DNA from: an uncultured Alphaproteobacteria bacterium
GTDB taxonomy: Bacteria; Pseudomonadota; Alphaproteobacteria; HIMB59
Assembly: GCA_902538085.1 (NCBI GenBank)
Contig: CACBDV010000006.1
Span: 1-54,572 of the forward strand
DNA length: 54,572 nucleotides
Direction of reading: 5' to 3'
Each line of letters starts with the position of its first letter. Positions within the stretch are counted from its first letter, which is position 1. Positions 44,401 through 53,246 of the stretch are shown here, piece after piece. Below the pieces are notes generated by a model that had not been told where the DNA came from, made no database searches, and saw only the letters and a list, made by a program, of their open reading frames with translations. Both the position numbers and the translations under genes were made by a program.

Positions 44401-45744
44401 TTGTTTAAAAAAATATTAATAGCAAATAGAGGCGAAATTGCTGTTCGTGTTATACGTGCATGTAAAGAATTAAATATCAAAACAGTAGCTATTCACTCTA
44501 ATGTGGATACAGAGGCAATGCATGTAAAACTTGCTGATGAGAGTATCTGTGTAGGAAGTGCACTGCCTAATGGAAGCTATTTAAACATACCGAGTATAAT
44601 TAGTGCCATTGATATCACAGGGGCTGATGCAGTTCATCCAGGTTATGGTTTTTTAAGTGAGAATGATAAATTTTCGAAAATATTAAATTCGCACAAAGTT
44701 AAATTCATAGGTCCAAGTTCTAATTCTATTTTAGAATTAGGCAATAAAAGTAATGCATTAAAATTAGCAGCAAATTATGGATTACCTATTTTAGGTGATA
44801 AAAATTCAAAAAATATTGAAAATACAAGCGAGGCTCTAAAAAAGGCTCATGAAATTGGTTTACCTATAGTTATTAAAGCTGCATATGGTGGTGGCGGTAA
44901 AGGTATGAGGGTTTTTAACAATAAAAGTGATATAGATAAGTTTTTTTCTCAATTAAAAGCAGAAGCAAAAAATTATTTTGGTGATGACACAATGTATGCA
45001 GAAAAATTTTTAACTAACGCAAAACATATTGAATTTCAAGTAATATCTGACCCAAAAAATAACTTTGCAGAAATAATAGGTCAAAGAGATTGTTCAGTAC
45101 AACGCAAAAATCAAAAAATTATTGAAGAAATACCCTCTGATTTTGTAAAAATAAATAATTTAAAAAAAATAGAAAAAAACATTAAAGATTTACTTCTTAA
45201 AAATAAATACGAAGGTTTAGGCACTTTAGAATTTTTATATCAGGACAATGAAGTTTTTTTTATAGAAATGAATACAAGATTGCAAGTTGAACACCCAGTA
45301 ACTGAAGAAGCCTTTGATATTGATTTAGTAAAATATCAAATAATGGTTGCTGCAGGATATAAATTAGATTTGACTAATTTAATAAAAAGAAATCATACAA
45401 TTGAATGCAGAATAAATGCAGAAAACGCTAAAGATTTTTCGCCTAGCCCTGGAACAATAAACTTTATAAATGTACCTGGCGGCAGAGGAGTTAGAGTCGA
45501 TACTGCCTTGTACACAAATTATAAAGTTAATCCTCACTATGATAGTCTAGTATTAAAAATAATATCAAAAGGCAAAGATAGAAATGAAGCAATATCAATT
45601 ATGAAAAGATCTTTGGACGAAATTATTATTGATGGTATAGATACAAATATTAAATTACACAAATGGATTTTAAACCAAAAAGATTTCAAGGATGGTAAAT
45701 ATAATACAAATTGGCTAGAGAAAAATATTTCTAATTTTAATTAA
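44401..45744 (+). CDS. accC: Biotin carboxylase subunit of acetyl-CoA carboxylase
   Basis: A 447-residue ATP-grasp enzyme that carboxylates the biotin of AccB. The N-terminal KILIANRGEIAVRVIRAC, the glycine loop AAYGGGGKGMRV, EMNTRLQVEHPVTE (metal and bicarbonate residues) and PSPGTINFINVPGG are all intact. It starts at TTG with no gap after accB, so translation is almost certainly coupled. It converges with the DUF2155 gene, overlapping by four bases. Confidence 0.97.
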   Translation: MFKKILIANRGEIAVRVIRACKELNIKTVAIHSNVDTEAMHVKLADESICVGSALPNGSYLNIPSIISAIDITGADAVHPGYGFLSENDKFSKILNSHKVKFIGPSSNSILELGNKSNALKLAANYGLPILGDKNSKNIENTSEALKKAHEIGLPIVIKAAYGGGGKGMRVFNNKSDIDKFFSQLKAEAKNYFGDDTMYAEKFLTNAKHIEFQVISDPKNNFAEIIGQRDCSVQRKNQKIIEEIPSDFVKINNLKKIEKNIKDLLLKNKYEGLGTLEFLYQDNEVFFIEMNTRLQVEHPVTEEAFDIDLVKYQIMVAAGYKLDLTNLIKRNHTIECRINAENAKDFSPSPGTINFINVPGGRGVRVDTALYTNYKVNPHYDSLVLKIISKGKDRNEAISIMKRSLDEIIIDGIDTNIKLHKWILNQKDFKDGKYNTNWLEKNISNFN

Positions 45745-46082
45745 CAATTAATTAATGATATTTCATAAATTTTATTGGAATACAGATTTAATTCATCAGT
45801 ATATTTAAAAAACCAACCAATAAATGTATTATCATTTTGAGAAATCTTTATTAAAGCGGCAGTGTCAGAATACTTATCAAATTCAATATTTTTACAAGAC
45901 ACTAATTCAAAAGATAAATTTCTAAATTGGTAAGTCTTTGAAAATTCAAGTGCATATTTTGATGATGAAGATTTATCTAAAATTAATAATCTTATACTAT
46001 TAATTTCAGTTGCTTGTAATTGATGAAAAAAAATACTATTTAAAAATAAAATTATTAATAATTTCTTCCAAAGATACTGCAT
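45741..46082 (-). CDS. DUF2155 family secreted protein
   Basis: A 113-residue protein from the ATG at 46082, where a signal peptide begins (LWKKLLIILFLNSIFF, cleaved near LQA). A longer ORF to 46127 lacks a sensible signal. The C-terminal pattern (SCKNIEF, DTAALIKIS, FIGWFFKYTDELN and a final ISLINC) follows DUF2155, including both cysteines. Function is unknown, but the family usually sits with mlaD and NDUFA12 genes, as here. It overlaps the second MlaD gene by 47 bases. Confidence 0.78.
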   Translation of the reverse strand: MQYLWKKLLIILFLNSIFFHQLQATEINSIRLLILDKSSSSKYALEFSKTYQFRNLSFELVSCKNIEFDKYSDTAALIKISQNDNTFIGWFFKYTDELNLYSNKIYEISLINC

Positions 46083-46476
46083 CAATATTATTAACTGAGT
46101 AATCATTATTTTTGAGCATTCCCTCACTATTTCCTAATTGAATTTCAATATACGACGATCCGATAAATCCATTATTTGCTATTTTAAATATAGAGTCATC
46201 AGGAATATTAATACTTTTGTTGATAGATGATGTGATTATAGCCATGTATGATACCTGATCTAATTTTATATTTAATACCTCACCTACTTTTACTCCATTA
46301 ATTTTAACATCATTACCTATAGTCATGTTGCCTATATCAAAATAACTAGAGTTAATTTGCAAAGTCTCAATCTTATTTAGAAGATTTATTTTAGATGAGT
46401 AATAGAAAATACTTATTACTGATAAAATTAATATTAATAATCCAAGAACAAATTCTATATTTATCTTTTTATTCAT
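46036..46476 (-). CDS. MlaD-domain protein (second of two)
   Basis: A 146-residue MCE/MlaD protein. One N-terminal membrane helix (about 8-27) anchors a periplasmic MCE domain with YFDIGNMTIGNDVKINGVKVG and SYIEIQLGNSEGM. MlaD proteins form hexameric lipid channels on the periplasmic side of an ABC transporter. It overlaps the preceding MlaD gene by 8 bases; similarity between the two is only moderate, so an old duplication is likely. No mlaE or mlaF is in the window. Confidence 0.82.
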   Translation of the reverse strand: MNKKINIEFVLGLLILILSVISIFYYSSKINLLNKIETLQINSSYFDIGNMTIGNDVKINGVKVGEVLNIKLDQVSYMAIITSSINKSINIPDDSIFKIANNGFIGSSYIEIQLGNSEGMLKNNDYSVNNIDAVSLEEIINNFIFK

Positions 46477-46930
46477 TTAACTCATTTAAATATCTTAAAA
46501 ATGTATCAACTGAATATGAGTCTTGAGTTTGATTAAACACATAATTTGAATTTGATTTATCAAAAAAATCTCCAAATCCTGGTTCGATAGCCAGAGCTTT
46601 TTTTCCAAAAATACCATTGGTTTTGATTTTTAAAATTGAGTCATTAGGAATATTATAATCCTTATCAATAAAACCGTTAATTATAACTCCATCAGATGAT
46701 ATTGTAATTTTACTAACAACTCCTATTTTTACACCAGCTATTTGAACTTCAGAATTTTTATTAATGCCTTCAATATAATTAAATTTAGCTACAAATGGTA
46801 TTGAGGTTTTATGGTTAGTATTTTTAAAAATATAAAAAAAAATAATTAAGGAGAAAAGAAAAATAATACCAATTTTAAAATGATTTTTTGGATCAATTGA
46901 GTCTATTTCTTTTATTATTTTGGTTGCCAA
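46469..46930 (-). CDS. mlaD: MlaD-domain protein (first of two)
   Basis: A 153-residue MCE/MlaD protein. It has a membrane helix at about 19-36 and an MCE domain with FNYIEGINKNSEVQIAGVKIG, ILKIKTNGIFGKKALAIEPG, ending in a DTFLRYLNELNE helix. It would carry phospholipid across the periplasm. The start overlaps the NDUFA12 gene by 16 bases. Next to NDUFA12 and DUF2155, this is the usual alphaproteobacterial mlaD position; the tandem second copy is the novelty. Confidence 0.83.
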   Translation of the reverse strand: MATKIIKEIDSIDPKNHFKIGIIFLFSLIIFFYIFKNTNHKTSIPFVAKFNYIEGINKNSEVQIAGVKIGVVSKITISSDGVIINGFIDKDYNIPNDSILKIKTNGIFGKKALAIEPGFGDFFDKSNSNYVFNQTQDSYSVDTFLRYLNELNE

Positions 46931-47223
46931 CTATTATAACCCTTATCATTTGTGTCTTTATGTTTTACAGAATGTTTTTGGACTCTTTTTTTGACCAAAC
47001 TTTCCTGATTACTTTTCTCAACATCAAAGGTAAATATTTCATCAGATGTATTATGTAACCAGTTATGAAACTGTGTTGGTAATGAGTCAGGTCCAAAACC
47101 AGATGCATAAACTACCCATCTTTTAGAGGAATTATTTTTATCATGATAGTATTTATTACCTAGCGAATCCTGATGAACAAGATTACCATTAAAAAAAGAA
47201 TATAATTTAAAACCTAAAGACAT
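46915..47223 (-). CDS. NDUFA12-type NADH:ubiquinone oxidoreductase subunit
   Basis: A 102-residue homologue of the mitochondrial complex I accessory subunit NDUFA12 (B17.2). Visible pattern: LVHQDSLGNKYYHDK, SSKRWVVYASG, SLPTQFHNWLHNT. This subunit is found in alphaproteobacterial complex I, which helps place the organism. It is first in the leftward NDUFA12-mlaD-mlaD-DUF2155 unit, 27 bases from the divergent D,D-carboxypeptidase gene. The nuo operon itself is elsewhere. Confidence 0.86.
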   Translation of the reverse strand: MSLGFKLYSFFNGNLVHQDSLGNKYYHDKNNSSKRWVVYASGFGPDSLPTQFHNWLHNTSDEIFTFDVEKSNQESLVKKRVQKHSVKHKDTNDKGYNSWQPK

Positions 47224-47250
47224 GAATTATTATAACAAATTAATAATATT

Positions 47251-48315
47251 ATGAGAATAATACTTATTACACTTATTTTAACTGTCAATTTATCACATCC
47301 ATTATTTGCAAAAATTGCAAGTGTAATAGGCAATCCAATCTCTCAAGAAATATATTTTGAGGTTAATAAGGAAACAAAAAATTATCCAGCATCACTTACT
47401 AAAATTATGACACTATACATTTTATTTGATGAACTAAGGTTAAAAAATATTAACATCAATGATCATATTTACTTTTCTAAACATGCAACTTATCAACAGC
47501 CCTCTAAGTTAGGTGTATCAGAAAAGGATTTCATCACTGTAGATGAATTAATTGACTCATTAATAATAAAATCAGCAAATGATGCAGCTGTTGCAATAGC
47601 TGAAAAAATATCTGGTACTGAAAAAAAATTTGTCCTTAAAATGAATAATTATGCAAAGAAATTGAATTTAGAAAACACGAATTTTGCAAATCCTCATGGC
47701 CTCCCCAACAGAGCTAATTTATCGACTGCTTATGACATGTTTAAATTAAGTTCTAGAATAATTATTGATTTTCCTGAGCACTTACATCGATTTAAAAAAA
47801 CAAAAGCTAAAATCAAAGATAAAAGTTATACAACTCATAATACATTATTAAAAAAGTATGATCATTATATTGGTTTAAAAACTGGTTATACAAGAAAATC
47901 TGGTTTTCAGATATCACTATTATCAGTTAATGACGATAAATATTTACTAGGTATATATTTTGGAGGAAATTCCGCTAAAGAAAGGAACAATAAAATTAAT
48001 TTTCTTATGAATAAATATAGAAATAAAGATACATCCAAAAATGAAGAAACTAAAAAATTAACTGTTAAAAATGAAACAAAAAATATAAATAATTATACAA
48101 TCCAGACATCCTCTTTCAAAAAGATTAGTAAATCAAAGATGCATATTACATTACTTAAAAATAAAATAAAAATACTTAGAAATTTTGAGCATCAAATTAA
48201 AAAAAATGGTAGATATTTTATAAGTTATATTAATGTTGATGATCAAAAGACAGCAAAAAACTTATGTAATGAAATTAAATTATATAAATTAGACTGTTTG
48301 ATTAAAGCTAGTTAA
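47251..48315 (+). CDS. D-alanyl-D-alanine carboxypeptidase (S11) with SPOR domain
   Basis: A 354-residue periplasmic enzyme trimming the terminal D-Ala of peptidoglycan stem peptides. Signal peptide cleaves after LFA20. Catalytic SxxK is S48-K51 (PASLTKIMT), with IKSANDAA and GLKTGYTRKSG for the second and third motifs. The C-terminal about 75 residues (NYTIQTSSFKKI to LDCLIKAS) look like a SPOR domain that binds denuded glycan at the septum. Such DacA-SPOR fusions are known in alphaproteobacteria. Its 3' end overlaps the phosphohexomutase gene by 27 bases. Confidence 0.9.
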   Translation: MRIILITLILTVNLSHPLFAKIASVIGNPISQEIYFEVNKETKNYPASLTKIMTLYILFDELRLKNININDHIYFSKHATYQQPSKLGVSEKDFITVDELIDSLIIKSANDAAVAIAEKISGTEKKFVLKMNNYAKKLNLENTNFANPHGLPNRANLSTAYDMFKLSSRIIIDFPEHLHRFKKTKAKIKDKSYTTHNTLLKKYDHYIGLKTGYTRKSGFQISLLSVNDDKYLLGIYFGGNSAKERNNKINFLMNKYRNKDTSKNEETKKLTVKNETKNINNYTIQTSSFKKISKSKMHITLLKNKIKILRNFEHQIKKNGRYFISYINVDDQKTAKNLCNEIKLYKLDCLIKAS

Positions 48316-49683
48316 TTCTTTTATGTCCAATGAATATGACTCAAGTATTGATATTAATTTAATTAATTCTTCTTTAAATTTATCTTTAACAAAGTGTTCA
48401 AGTCTAAATACTATACAATTTTGAGTATTTGAAGCTCTTAGGAGAAACCAAAAATTTTCAGTTTCCAGTCTTACACCATCAATTGTAATTAATTTGGCTG
48501 AACTATCGTAGTGTCTAGGAATATCCTTTACTATTTTATCTAAAAGACTAAATTTAATTTTTTCATCACAATATAATTTTATCTCAGGTGTAGAGGATGA
48601 TTTCATATAAACACTCGTTAATTCATTTAATGTTTTTTTTGTATTATTAAGTATCTTAATTAATTTCAAAGAGGCATAAATGGCATCATCATATCCATAA
48701 TATTTATAGTTATAAAAAATATGCCCACTCATTTCTCCTGCTATATCTGCATTTTTTAAAGATATCATCTCTTTGATTAAAGAATGTCCAGTTTTTGACA
48801 TATGAATGTCAACACCATGATTTTTAAGTGTATCAAAAAGTATTTTACTACATTTTACGTCAGCTATAGCGACTAAATCTTTTTTTTCTTTTGTAAGATC
48901 AAGAGACAAAAGTAAAAATATGATATCTGAGTAAATTAATTCTCCTTTATTGTCCAAAATTCCAATTCGATCGCCATCACCATCGAAAGCAATACCCAAG
49001 TCAAATTGTTTTTCTTTAATATAGTTTGATATCTGAGTAATATTTTTCCTTATTGTTGGGTCGGGATGATGATTTGGAAAATTACCATCTATACTTCTAT
49101 TCAAAATAATATTAGTTCCTTTTACAGAATTAATAATTTTATGAATTATTGGTGCAATGGCTCCATTTCCTGGATCCCAAACTATTTTAAGTTTATCTAG
49201 ATGATTAAATTGTGAAATAATTTCTTCTGTATAAGGAGTAATTACATCTTTAAATGTTAATTTACCCAATGTTGAGGATAATGAAGCATCATCTAAATCG
49301 TTTAGAGATTTTATCTTTTCTCCAAAAAAGGGTTTATTATTTATAATTATTTTTAATCCATTATATTCTTTTGGATTATGAGAACCTGTAATCATTATTA
49401 AGTTAGGAATATCCAGTTTTTTTGTAGCATAATAGCTCACTGGAGTTGGTATTAATGAAATATCTACTACATCAACACCATGTCTTCTGAAAGTATCAAT
49501 AAGTTTATTTTTAATTTCTAAAGAAGATAATCTTCCATCATGACCTATAATAATTTTAGGAGTATTAATATTTGAAATTATATTTGAGATTTTTTTTGCA
49601 ATATTTTCTACATCCTCTAATTTTAATGATCTTTGGTAAATACCCCTAATATCATATTCTCTAAGTATTTCAGCGTTGATCAT
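48289..49683 (-). CDS. Phosphomannomutase/phosphoglucomutase
   Basis: A 464-residue alpha-D-phosphohexomutase. The phosphoserine loop is TGSHNPKEYNG, the metal loop is DGDGDRIGIL, the sugar loop is GEMSGHIFY and the phosphate-binding C-terminal segment is RASNTQNC. It converts mannose- or glucose-6-phosphate to the 1-phosphate for surface polysaccharide. The residue pattern and length match the AlgC/ManB branch. It is nine bases downstream of mgtE. Confidence 0.9.
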   Translation of the reverse strand: MINAEILREYDIRGIYQRSLKLEDVENIAKKISNIISNINTPKIIIGHDGRLSSLEIKNKLIDTFRRHGVDVVDISLIPTPVSYYATKKLDIPNLIMITGSHNPKEYNGLKIIINNKPFFGEKIKSLNDLDDASLSSTLGKLTFKDVITPYTEEIISQFNHLDKLKIVWDPGNGAIAPIIHKIINSVKGTNIILNRSIDGNFPNHHPDPTIRKNITQISNYIKEKQFDLGIAFDGDGDRIGILDNKGELIYSDIIFLLLSLDLTKEKKDLVAIADVKCSKILFDTLKNHGVDIHMSKTGHSLIKEMISLKNADIAGEMSGHIFYNYKYYGYDDAIYASLKLIKILNNTKKTLNELTSVYMKSSSTPEIKLYCDEKIKFSLLDKIVKDIPRHYDSSAKLITIDGVRLETENFWFLLRASNTQNCIVFRLEHFVKDKFKEELIKLISILESYSLDIKELTSFNQTV

Positions 49684-49692
49684 CGAAATAAA

Positions 49693-50991
49693 CTATAAAT
49701 TTAATATGTAAGTTGCAATTGATAAAAATGACAGAAATCCAAATACATCTGTAAATGTTGTAAGTACAATACCAGAGGCTAAAGCTGGATCTATTTTCAT
49801 TTTATTAATTGTTATTGGGATAATTATGCCTACCAAACAAGCAAAACCTAAATTTATTAAAATGGCAAAAGATATCGCAAATGCTAATACAAGACTATCA
49901 AACCAATAATAAGCTATTAATCCCATTATTAAAGAAAGTGCAAAACCATTGATACTTCCTATTAAAAATTCTTTTACAACCAATTTAATATAGTTTGAAT
50001 TGTTAATATCTTTTGTGGCAATAGCTCTTACGTATATGGTCATAGCTTGCGTGCCTGCATTACCACCCATTGAAGCTACTATAGGCATCAAGACTGCAAT
50101 CGCTATCATTTGCTGTAATTGGTCTGAATATATATCTATAACAAGAGATGCTAATATAGCTGTCAATAAATTTAACCCTAACCATATAAATCTTGAAGTG
50201 GCAGATGTAAAAGCACCTTTATAAAAGTCATTTACAAACAAACCTCCCAACTTTCTCATATCATTCTCTGACTCTTCGTGATCAATTTCAACAACGTCAT
50301 CAACTGTCATGATACCTATCATTTTATTATCTAAATTTACTACAGGTGCCGAAACCAAGCCATACTGTCGAAAGGTGTAGGCGATATCTTCAATTTTTTC
50401 ATCAAATTTAATAATATGTATGTCTTTATAAATAATATCTTTTAATTTTTTTGATCTCTTTGATCTTAAAACTCTACCTGAGGGGATATATCCAATAGGA
50501 ATGTTTTGATCATCAACAATAAATATATTATAAAAATCTTTAGGTCCTCTTCGAGAATTCCTTAACTGATCAATTAATTCACCAACTGTTAAATTAGATT
50601 TAATCGAAAGATAGTCTCTATTCATAAGCCTACCAGCAGAATTTTCATCATACTGTAAACTTTCCTCAATTCTTTCTCTTTGCTGAGATCCAAGCTTGGA
50701 AAGTATTTGAACTAATTCTTTAGTTTCAAAGTCACCAAGGATTTCAACCGCATCATCTAAATCTAAGTATTTAATTAAATTAACTAATTGTTTATTTGGA
50801 ATCATATGCAAAATATCGTCACGCGTTTCTTCTCGTAAATAAGCAATAAAATCTGGGTGAAAGTTTTTAGTATTAGTTCTTAGTATAGACGACTGTATTT
50901 CGTATGGGAGGCTTTCAATACTATCTGCTTGATCTGCAGAATGAAGAGATTTTATTGACTCAATATATTCTTTTTTATTAAATTTTTGCAT
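49693..50991 (-). CDS. mgtE: Magnesium transporter MgtE
   Basis: A 432-residue Mg2+ channel/transporter. The N-terminal superhelical domain (HSADQADSIESLP, EILGDFETKELVQILSKL) precedes two CBS domains (about 135-255) and five membrane helices. The signature PIVASMGGNAGTQAMT lies on helix 2 of the pore. The N domain and CBS pair sense cytosolic Mg2+. It begins 14 bases after the 3' end of tRNA-Leu in the same direction, leaving no room for a promoter. Confidence 0.93.
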   Translation of the reverse strand: MQKFNKKEYIESIKSLHSADQADSIESLPYEIQSSILRTNTKNFHPDFIAYLREETRDDILHMIPNKQLVNLIKYLDLDDAVEILGDFETKELVQILSKLGSQQRERIEESLQYDENSAGRLMNRDYLSIKSNLTVGELIDQLRNSRRGPKDFYNIFIVDDQNIPIGYIPSGRVLRSKRSKKLKDIIYKDIHIIKFDEKIEDIAYTFRQYGLVSAPVVNLDNKMIGIMTVDDVVEIDHEESENDMRKLGGLFVNDFYKGAFTSATSRFIWLGLNLLTAILASLVIDIYSDQLQQMIAIAVLMPIVASMGGNAGTQAMTIYVRAIATKDINNSNYIKLVVKEFLIGSINGFALSLIMGLIAYYWFDSLVLAFAISFAILINLGFACLVGIIIPITINKMKIDPALASGIVLTTFTDVFGFLSFLSIATYILNL

Positions 50992-51005
50992 TTATATTAT
51001 AAATA

Positions 51006-51093
51006 TGGTGCGGACGAGAAGACTTGAACTTCCACAGGATATGATCCCACAGCGACCTCAACGCTGCGCGTCTACCATTTCCGCCACGTCCGC
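51006..51093 (-). tRNA. tRNA-Leu (GAG)
   Basis: Reading leftward, GCGGACG pairs with CGTCCGC. The anticodon GAG (51057-51059) lies in the loop TTGAGGT, a long variable arm (GTGGGATCATATCCTGTGG region) identifies a class II tRNA, and the T arm is AAGTTCAAGTCTT. Discriminator A at 51009 and CCA encoded at 51006-51008. It decodes CUC/CUU. mgtE follows 14 bases on. Confidence 0.95.
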
Positions 51094-51117
51094 AATTAAT
51101 AGATTAATTAATAAAGA

Positions 51118-51744
51118 ATGATTGAAATAAAACAACTAAAAGGGCAAAAAAAATATCAAGAAGTTACAAAATTAATGAATAAACATATTCAAAAAATGTC
51201 TGAAAATATAAAAGAAGAGGAAATATGGTTCTTAGAACATCAAAATGTCTTTACTGCAGGAAGCTCTACTCCTAAAGAATTTAAAATAGATAAAATAAAT
51301 AAGATCCCAGTAATTAAAGTTAATAGAGGTGGTAAAATCACTTTTCATGGCCCCGGCCAATTAGTAATTTATCCTTTAATTAATTTAAAAAAGAGAAAAA
51401 AGAATATTATAGATTACATAAATTCATTAGAAGACATATGTATAAAAGCATTCAAAAGAAATGATATTAAACTTTTTAGAAAAAAAGAAAAAAATAGAGG
51501 TTTGTGGGTTGAAAATAATAATGAATTAAAAAAAATAATATTTATTGGTCTAAGATACTCTAAAGGCATCATTCATCATGGTTTATCAATTAATTTTGAT
51601 CTTGATTTAGATAATTTTCAAAAAATCAATCCTTGTGGTCTTAATTCCAAAGATATAAGTAGCTTAAAAGAACTAAAAATAAATTATAATAAAGGAAAAA
51701 TATATCAAGATCTTAAAGAAGAATTTATGAAAGTATTTTATTAG
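51118..51744 (+). CDS. lipB: Octanoyltransferase LipB
   Basis: A 208-residue enzyme that moves octanoyl from ACP to lipoyl domains of 2-oxoacid dehydrogenases. Signature blocks are VNRGGKITFHGPGQLVIYP, a KKIIFIGLR strand with the catalytic-region lysine, HHGLSINFD and INPCGL with the nucleophile cysteine. Length is normal. It starts 24 bases from the divergent tRNA-Leu. Its 3' end overlaps the convergent RluC-like gene by 20 bases. Confidence 0.93.
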   Translation: MIEIKQLKGQKKYQEVTKLMNKHIQKMSENIKEEEIWFLEHQNVFTAGSSTPKEFKIDKINKIPVIKVNRGGKITFHGPGQLVIYPLINLKKRKKNIIDYINSLEDICIKAFKRNDIKLFRKKEKNRGLWVENNNELKKIIFIGLRYSKGIIHHGLSINFDLDLDNFQKINPCGLNSKDISSLKELKINYNKGKIYQDLKEEFMKVFY

Positions 51745-52537
51745 GGTTTATTTTAAATTTATAAAATTTACCATCTAGTTTAAAAATAATTTTATAAGAA
51801 CAAAGAAGAAGTTTATTAAATTTATTGCCAGAAAACTTTTTATCACCAATTATAGGATTTTTATTAAGATAGAATTGAAGTCTGATTTGATGTTTTTTTC
51901 CTGTAAATAATTTAATCAAATAACAATTTTCATGATTAATTAATTGAATTTTTCTGTAAGCTAGTTTTAATTCCTTCTTATCAGAATTATAGTTAATCAA
52001 AGTATCAGTATTTTTATTAAATTTATTATTAGTTACTGAAATATAGAATTTTTTGATTTGATTATTTAAAAATAGAGATGAGATTTTACTAGCAGTAATT
52101 CTATTTTTTGCAAAAAGCATGAGACCTGAAGTATCTTTATCTAATCTGTGAACTATATATAATTTATGTTTGATTACATTTTCATATATATCTTTTAATG
52201 AAATAAATACTTTAGATCCTCTTTGAACAGAGTATCCATCAATTTTGTTAATAACTATAAAATCATCGTTTTGAAATATTATATGATCTTTAAAAATCTT
52301 TTTTTTATCTTTATTTAGTTTAATAGTATTTGATAACTCATTATTGATCTCAAATTTATAATATATATATATAACATCACCTTTTATTAATGGCGAATTA
52401 GCTTTAGATTTTTTGTTATTAATTTTTATTTTGTATTTTCTAATTAATCTTTGTAACAAAGATAAAGGTATAGACTCAAAATATTGAAATAAAAACTTAT
52501 CTAATCTTTTATAACTTTGATCTATCTTAATTTGCAA
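51725..52537 (-). CDS. rluC: RluA/RluC-family rRNA pseudouridine synthase
   Basis: A 270-residue enzyme. An S4 RNA-binding domain (RLDKFLFQYFESI to KGDVIYIYY) precedes the catalytic domain with YIVHRLDKDTSGLMLFAKN, where the Asp is the nucleophile. GKKHQIRLQFYL and the GDKKFSG ending are typical. By position after fluC, this is probably the RluC-type enzyme for 23S rRNA, but specificity cannot be proved from sequence. It overlaps fluC by 11 bases. Confidence 0.88.
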   Translation of the reverse strand: MQIKIDQSYKRLDKFLFQYFESIPLSLLQRLIRKYKIKINNKKSKANSPLIKGDVIYIYYKFEINNELSNTIKLNKDKKKIFKDHIIFQNDDFIVINKIDGYSVQRGSKVFISLKDIYENVIKHKLYIVHRLDKDTSGLMLFAKNRITASKISSLFLNNQIKKFYISVTNNKFNKNTDTLINYNSDKKELKLAYRKIQLINHENCYLIKLFTGKKHQIRLQFYLNKNPIIGDKKFSGNKFNKLLLCSYKIIFKLDGKFYKFKINPNKILS

Positions 52538-52883
52538 ATCTAAGACTAATCATATGAAATAAATAAAAGAAAATAAAAGATATAAAAATGTTAAAAGAAA
52601 AATATATTAATGCTTTGATAAAAGATTTATCCGATACTAATGAAAATAGCTCCATATTAAAGGAAGATAAAGTGGTAAAACTTCCAAAAAAACCGACATA
52701 TACAAAAATATATAATGCGCCATTAAATTTATTTAAAAAATAACCTGCCATAGCAGATCCTATAATATTCACTAATATTGTTCCTGTGGGTAGCCCTAGA
52801 AAAGTGAAGTTTAAAATAGTGAAGAGGTAACGAAGGCTTGATCCTAATATAGCGCCTATCACGAGCGCTAAATAAGATGACAT
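52527..52883 (-). CDS. crcB: Fluoride exporter FluC/CrcB
   Basis: A 118-residue four-helix membrane channel that works as a dual-topology dimer. Signatures are AILGSSLRYLF near the N-terminus, the pore segment TILVNIIGSAMAG, and GFFGSFTTLSSF with the Phe/Thr residues that line the fluoride path. No fluoride riboswitch is seen; it begins six bases after rplQ. Usually other genes (a DegP-type protease and rarA) lie between rplQ and crcB in related genomes, as far as I recall. Confidence 0.9.
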   Translation of the reverse strand: MSSYLALVIGAILGSSLRYLFTILNFTFLGLPTGTILVNIIGSAMAGYFLNKFNGALYIFVYVGFFGSFTTLSSFNMELFSLVSDKSFIKALIYFSFNIFISFIFFYLFHMISLRFAN

Positions 52884-52889
52884 AGATTT

Positions 52890-53246
52890 TTATTTAACGA
52901 ACTGAATAATACTTGTGTGAGCAAAATCGCCAAATCTGTTGCCTTTTTTAATAATGCGAGTGTATCCACCATTTCTATTTTTTTGCTCTTTAGAAATTTC
53001 AGAAAATAATTTTTGACAAGCTTCCTTATTATTAAAAAGCTTGGCTAATATATATTTTCTATTACTTAAGTTATCATTTTTAGCTTTTGTAACTAATTTC
53101 TCAATAAAAGGTCTAAGCTCTTTTGCTTTTTCAGTAGTTGTAGTAATAGTCTCGTGCTTGATGAGACTAATAGATAAGTTTTTTAACAAAGCTAATCTAT
53201 GCGAAGAAGTTCTATTTAACTTTCGTTGTTTAAGTCCGTGTTTCAT
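52890..53246 (-). CDS. rplQ: 50S ribosomal protein L17
   Basis: A 118-residue ribosomal protein. The N-terminus is [20 protein letters not shown], with RNGGYTRIIKKGNRFGDFA near the end, both diagnostic for L17. The start shares one base with the stop of rpoA (TAATG). It follows rpsK-rpoA in the standard bacterial order. Confidence 0.98.
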   Translation of the reverse strand: MKHGLKQRKLNRTSSHRLALLKNLSISLIKHETITTTTEKAKELRPFIEKLVTKAKNDNLSNRKYILAKLFNNKEACQKLFSEISKEQKNRNGGYTRIIKKGNRFGDFAHTSIIQFVK

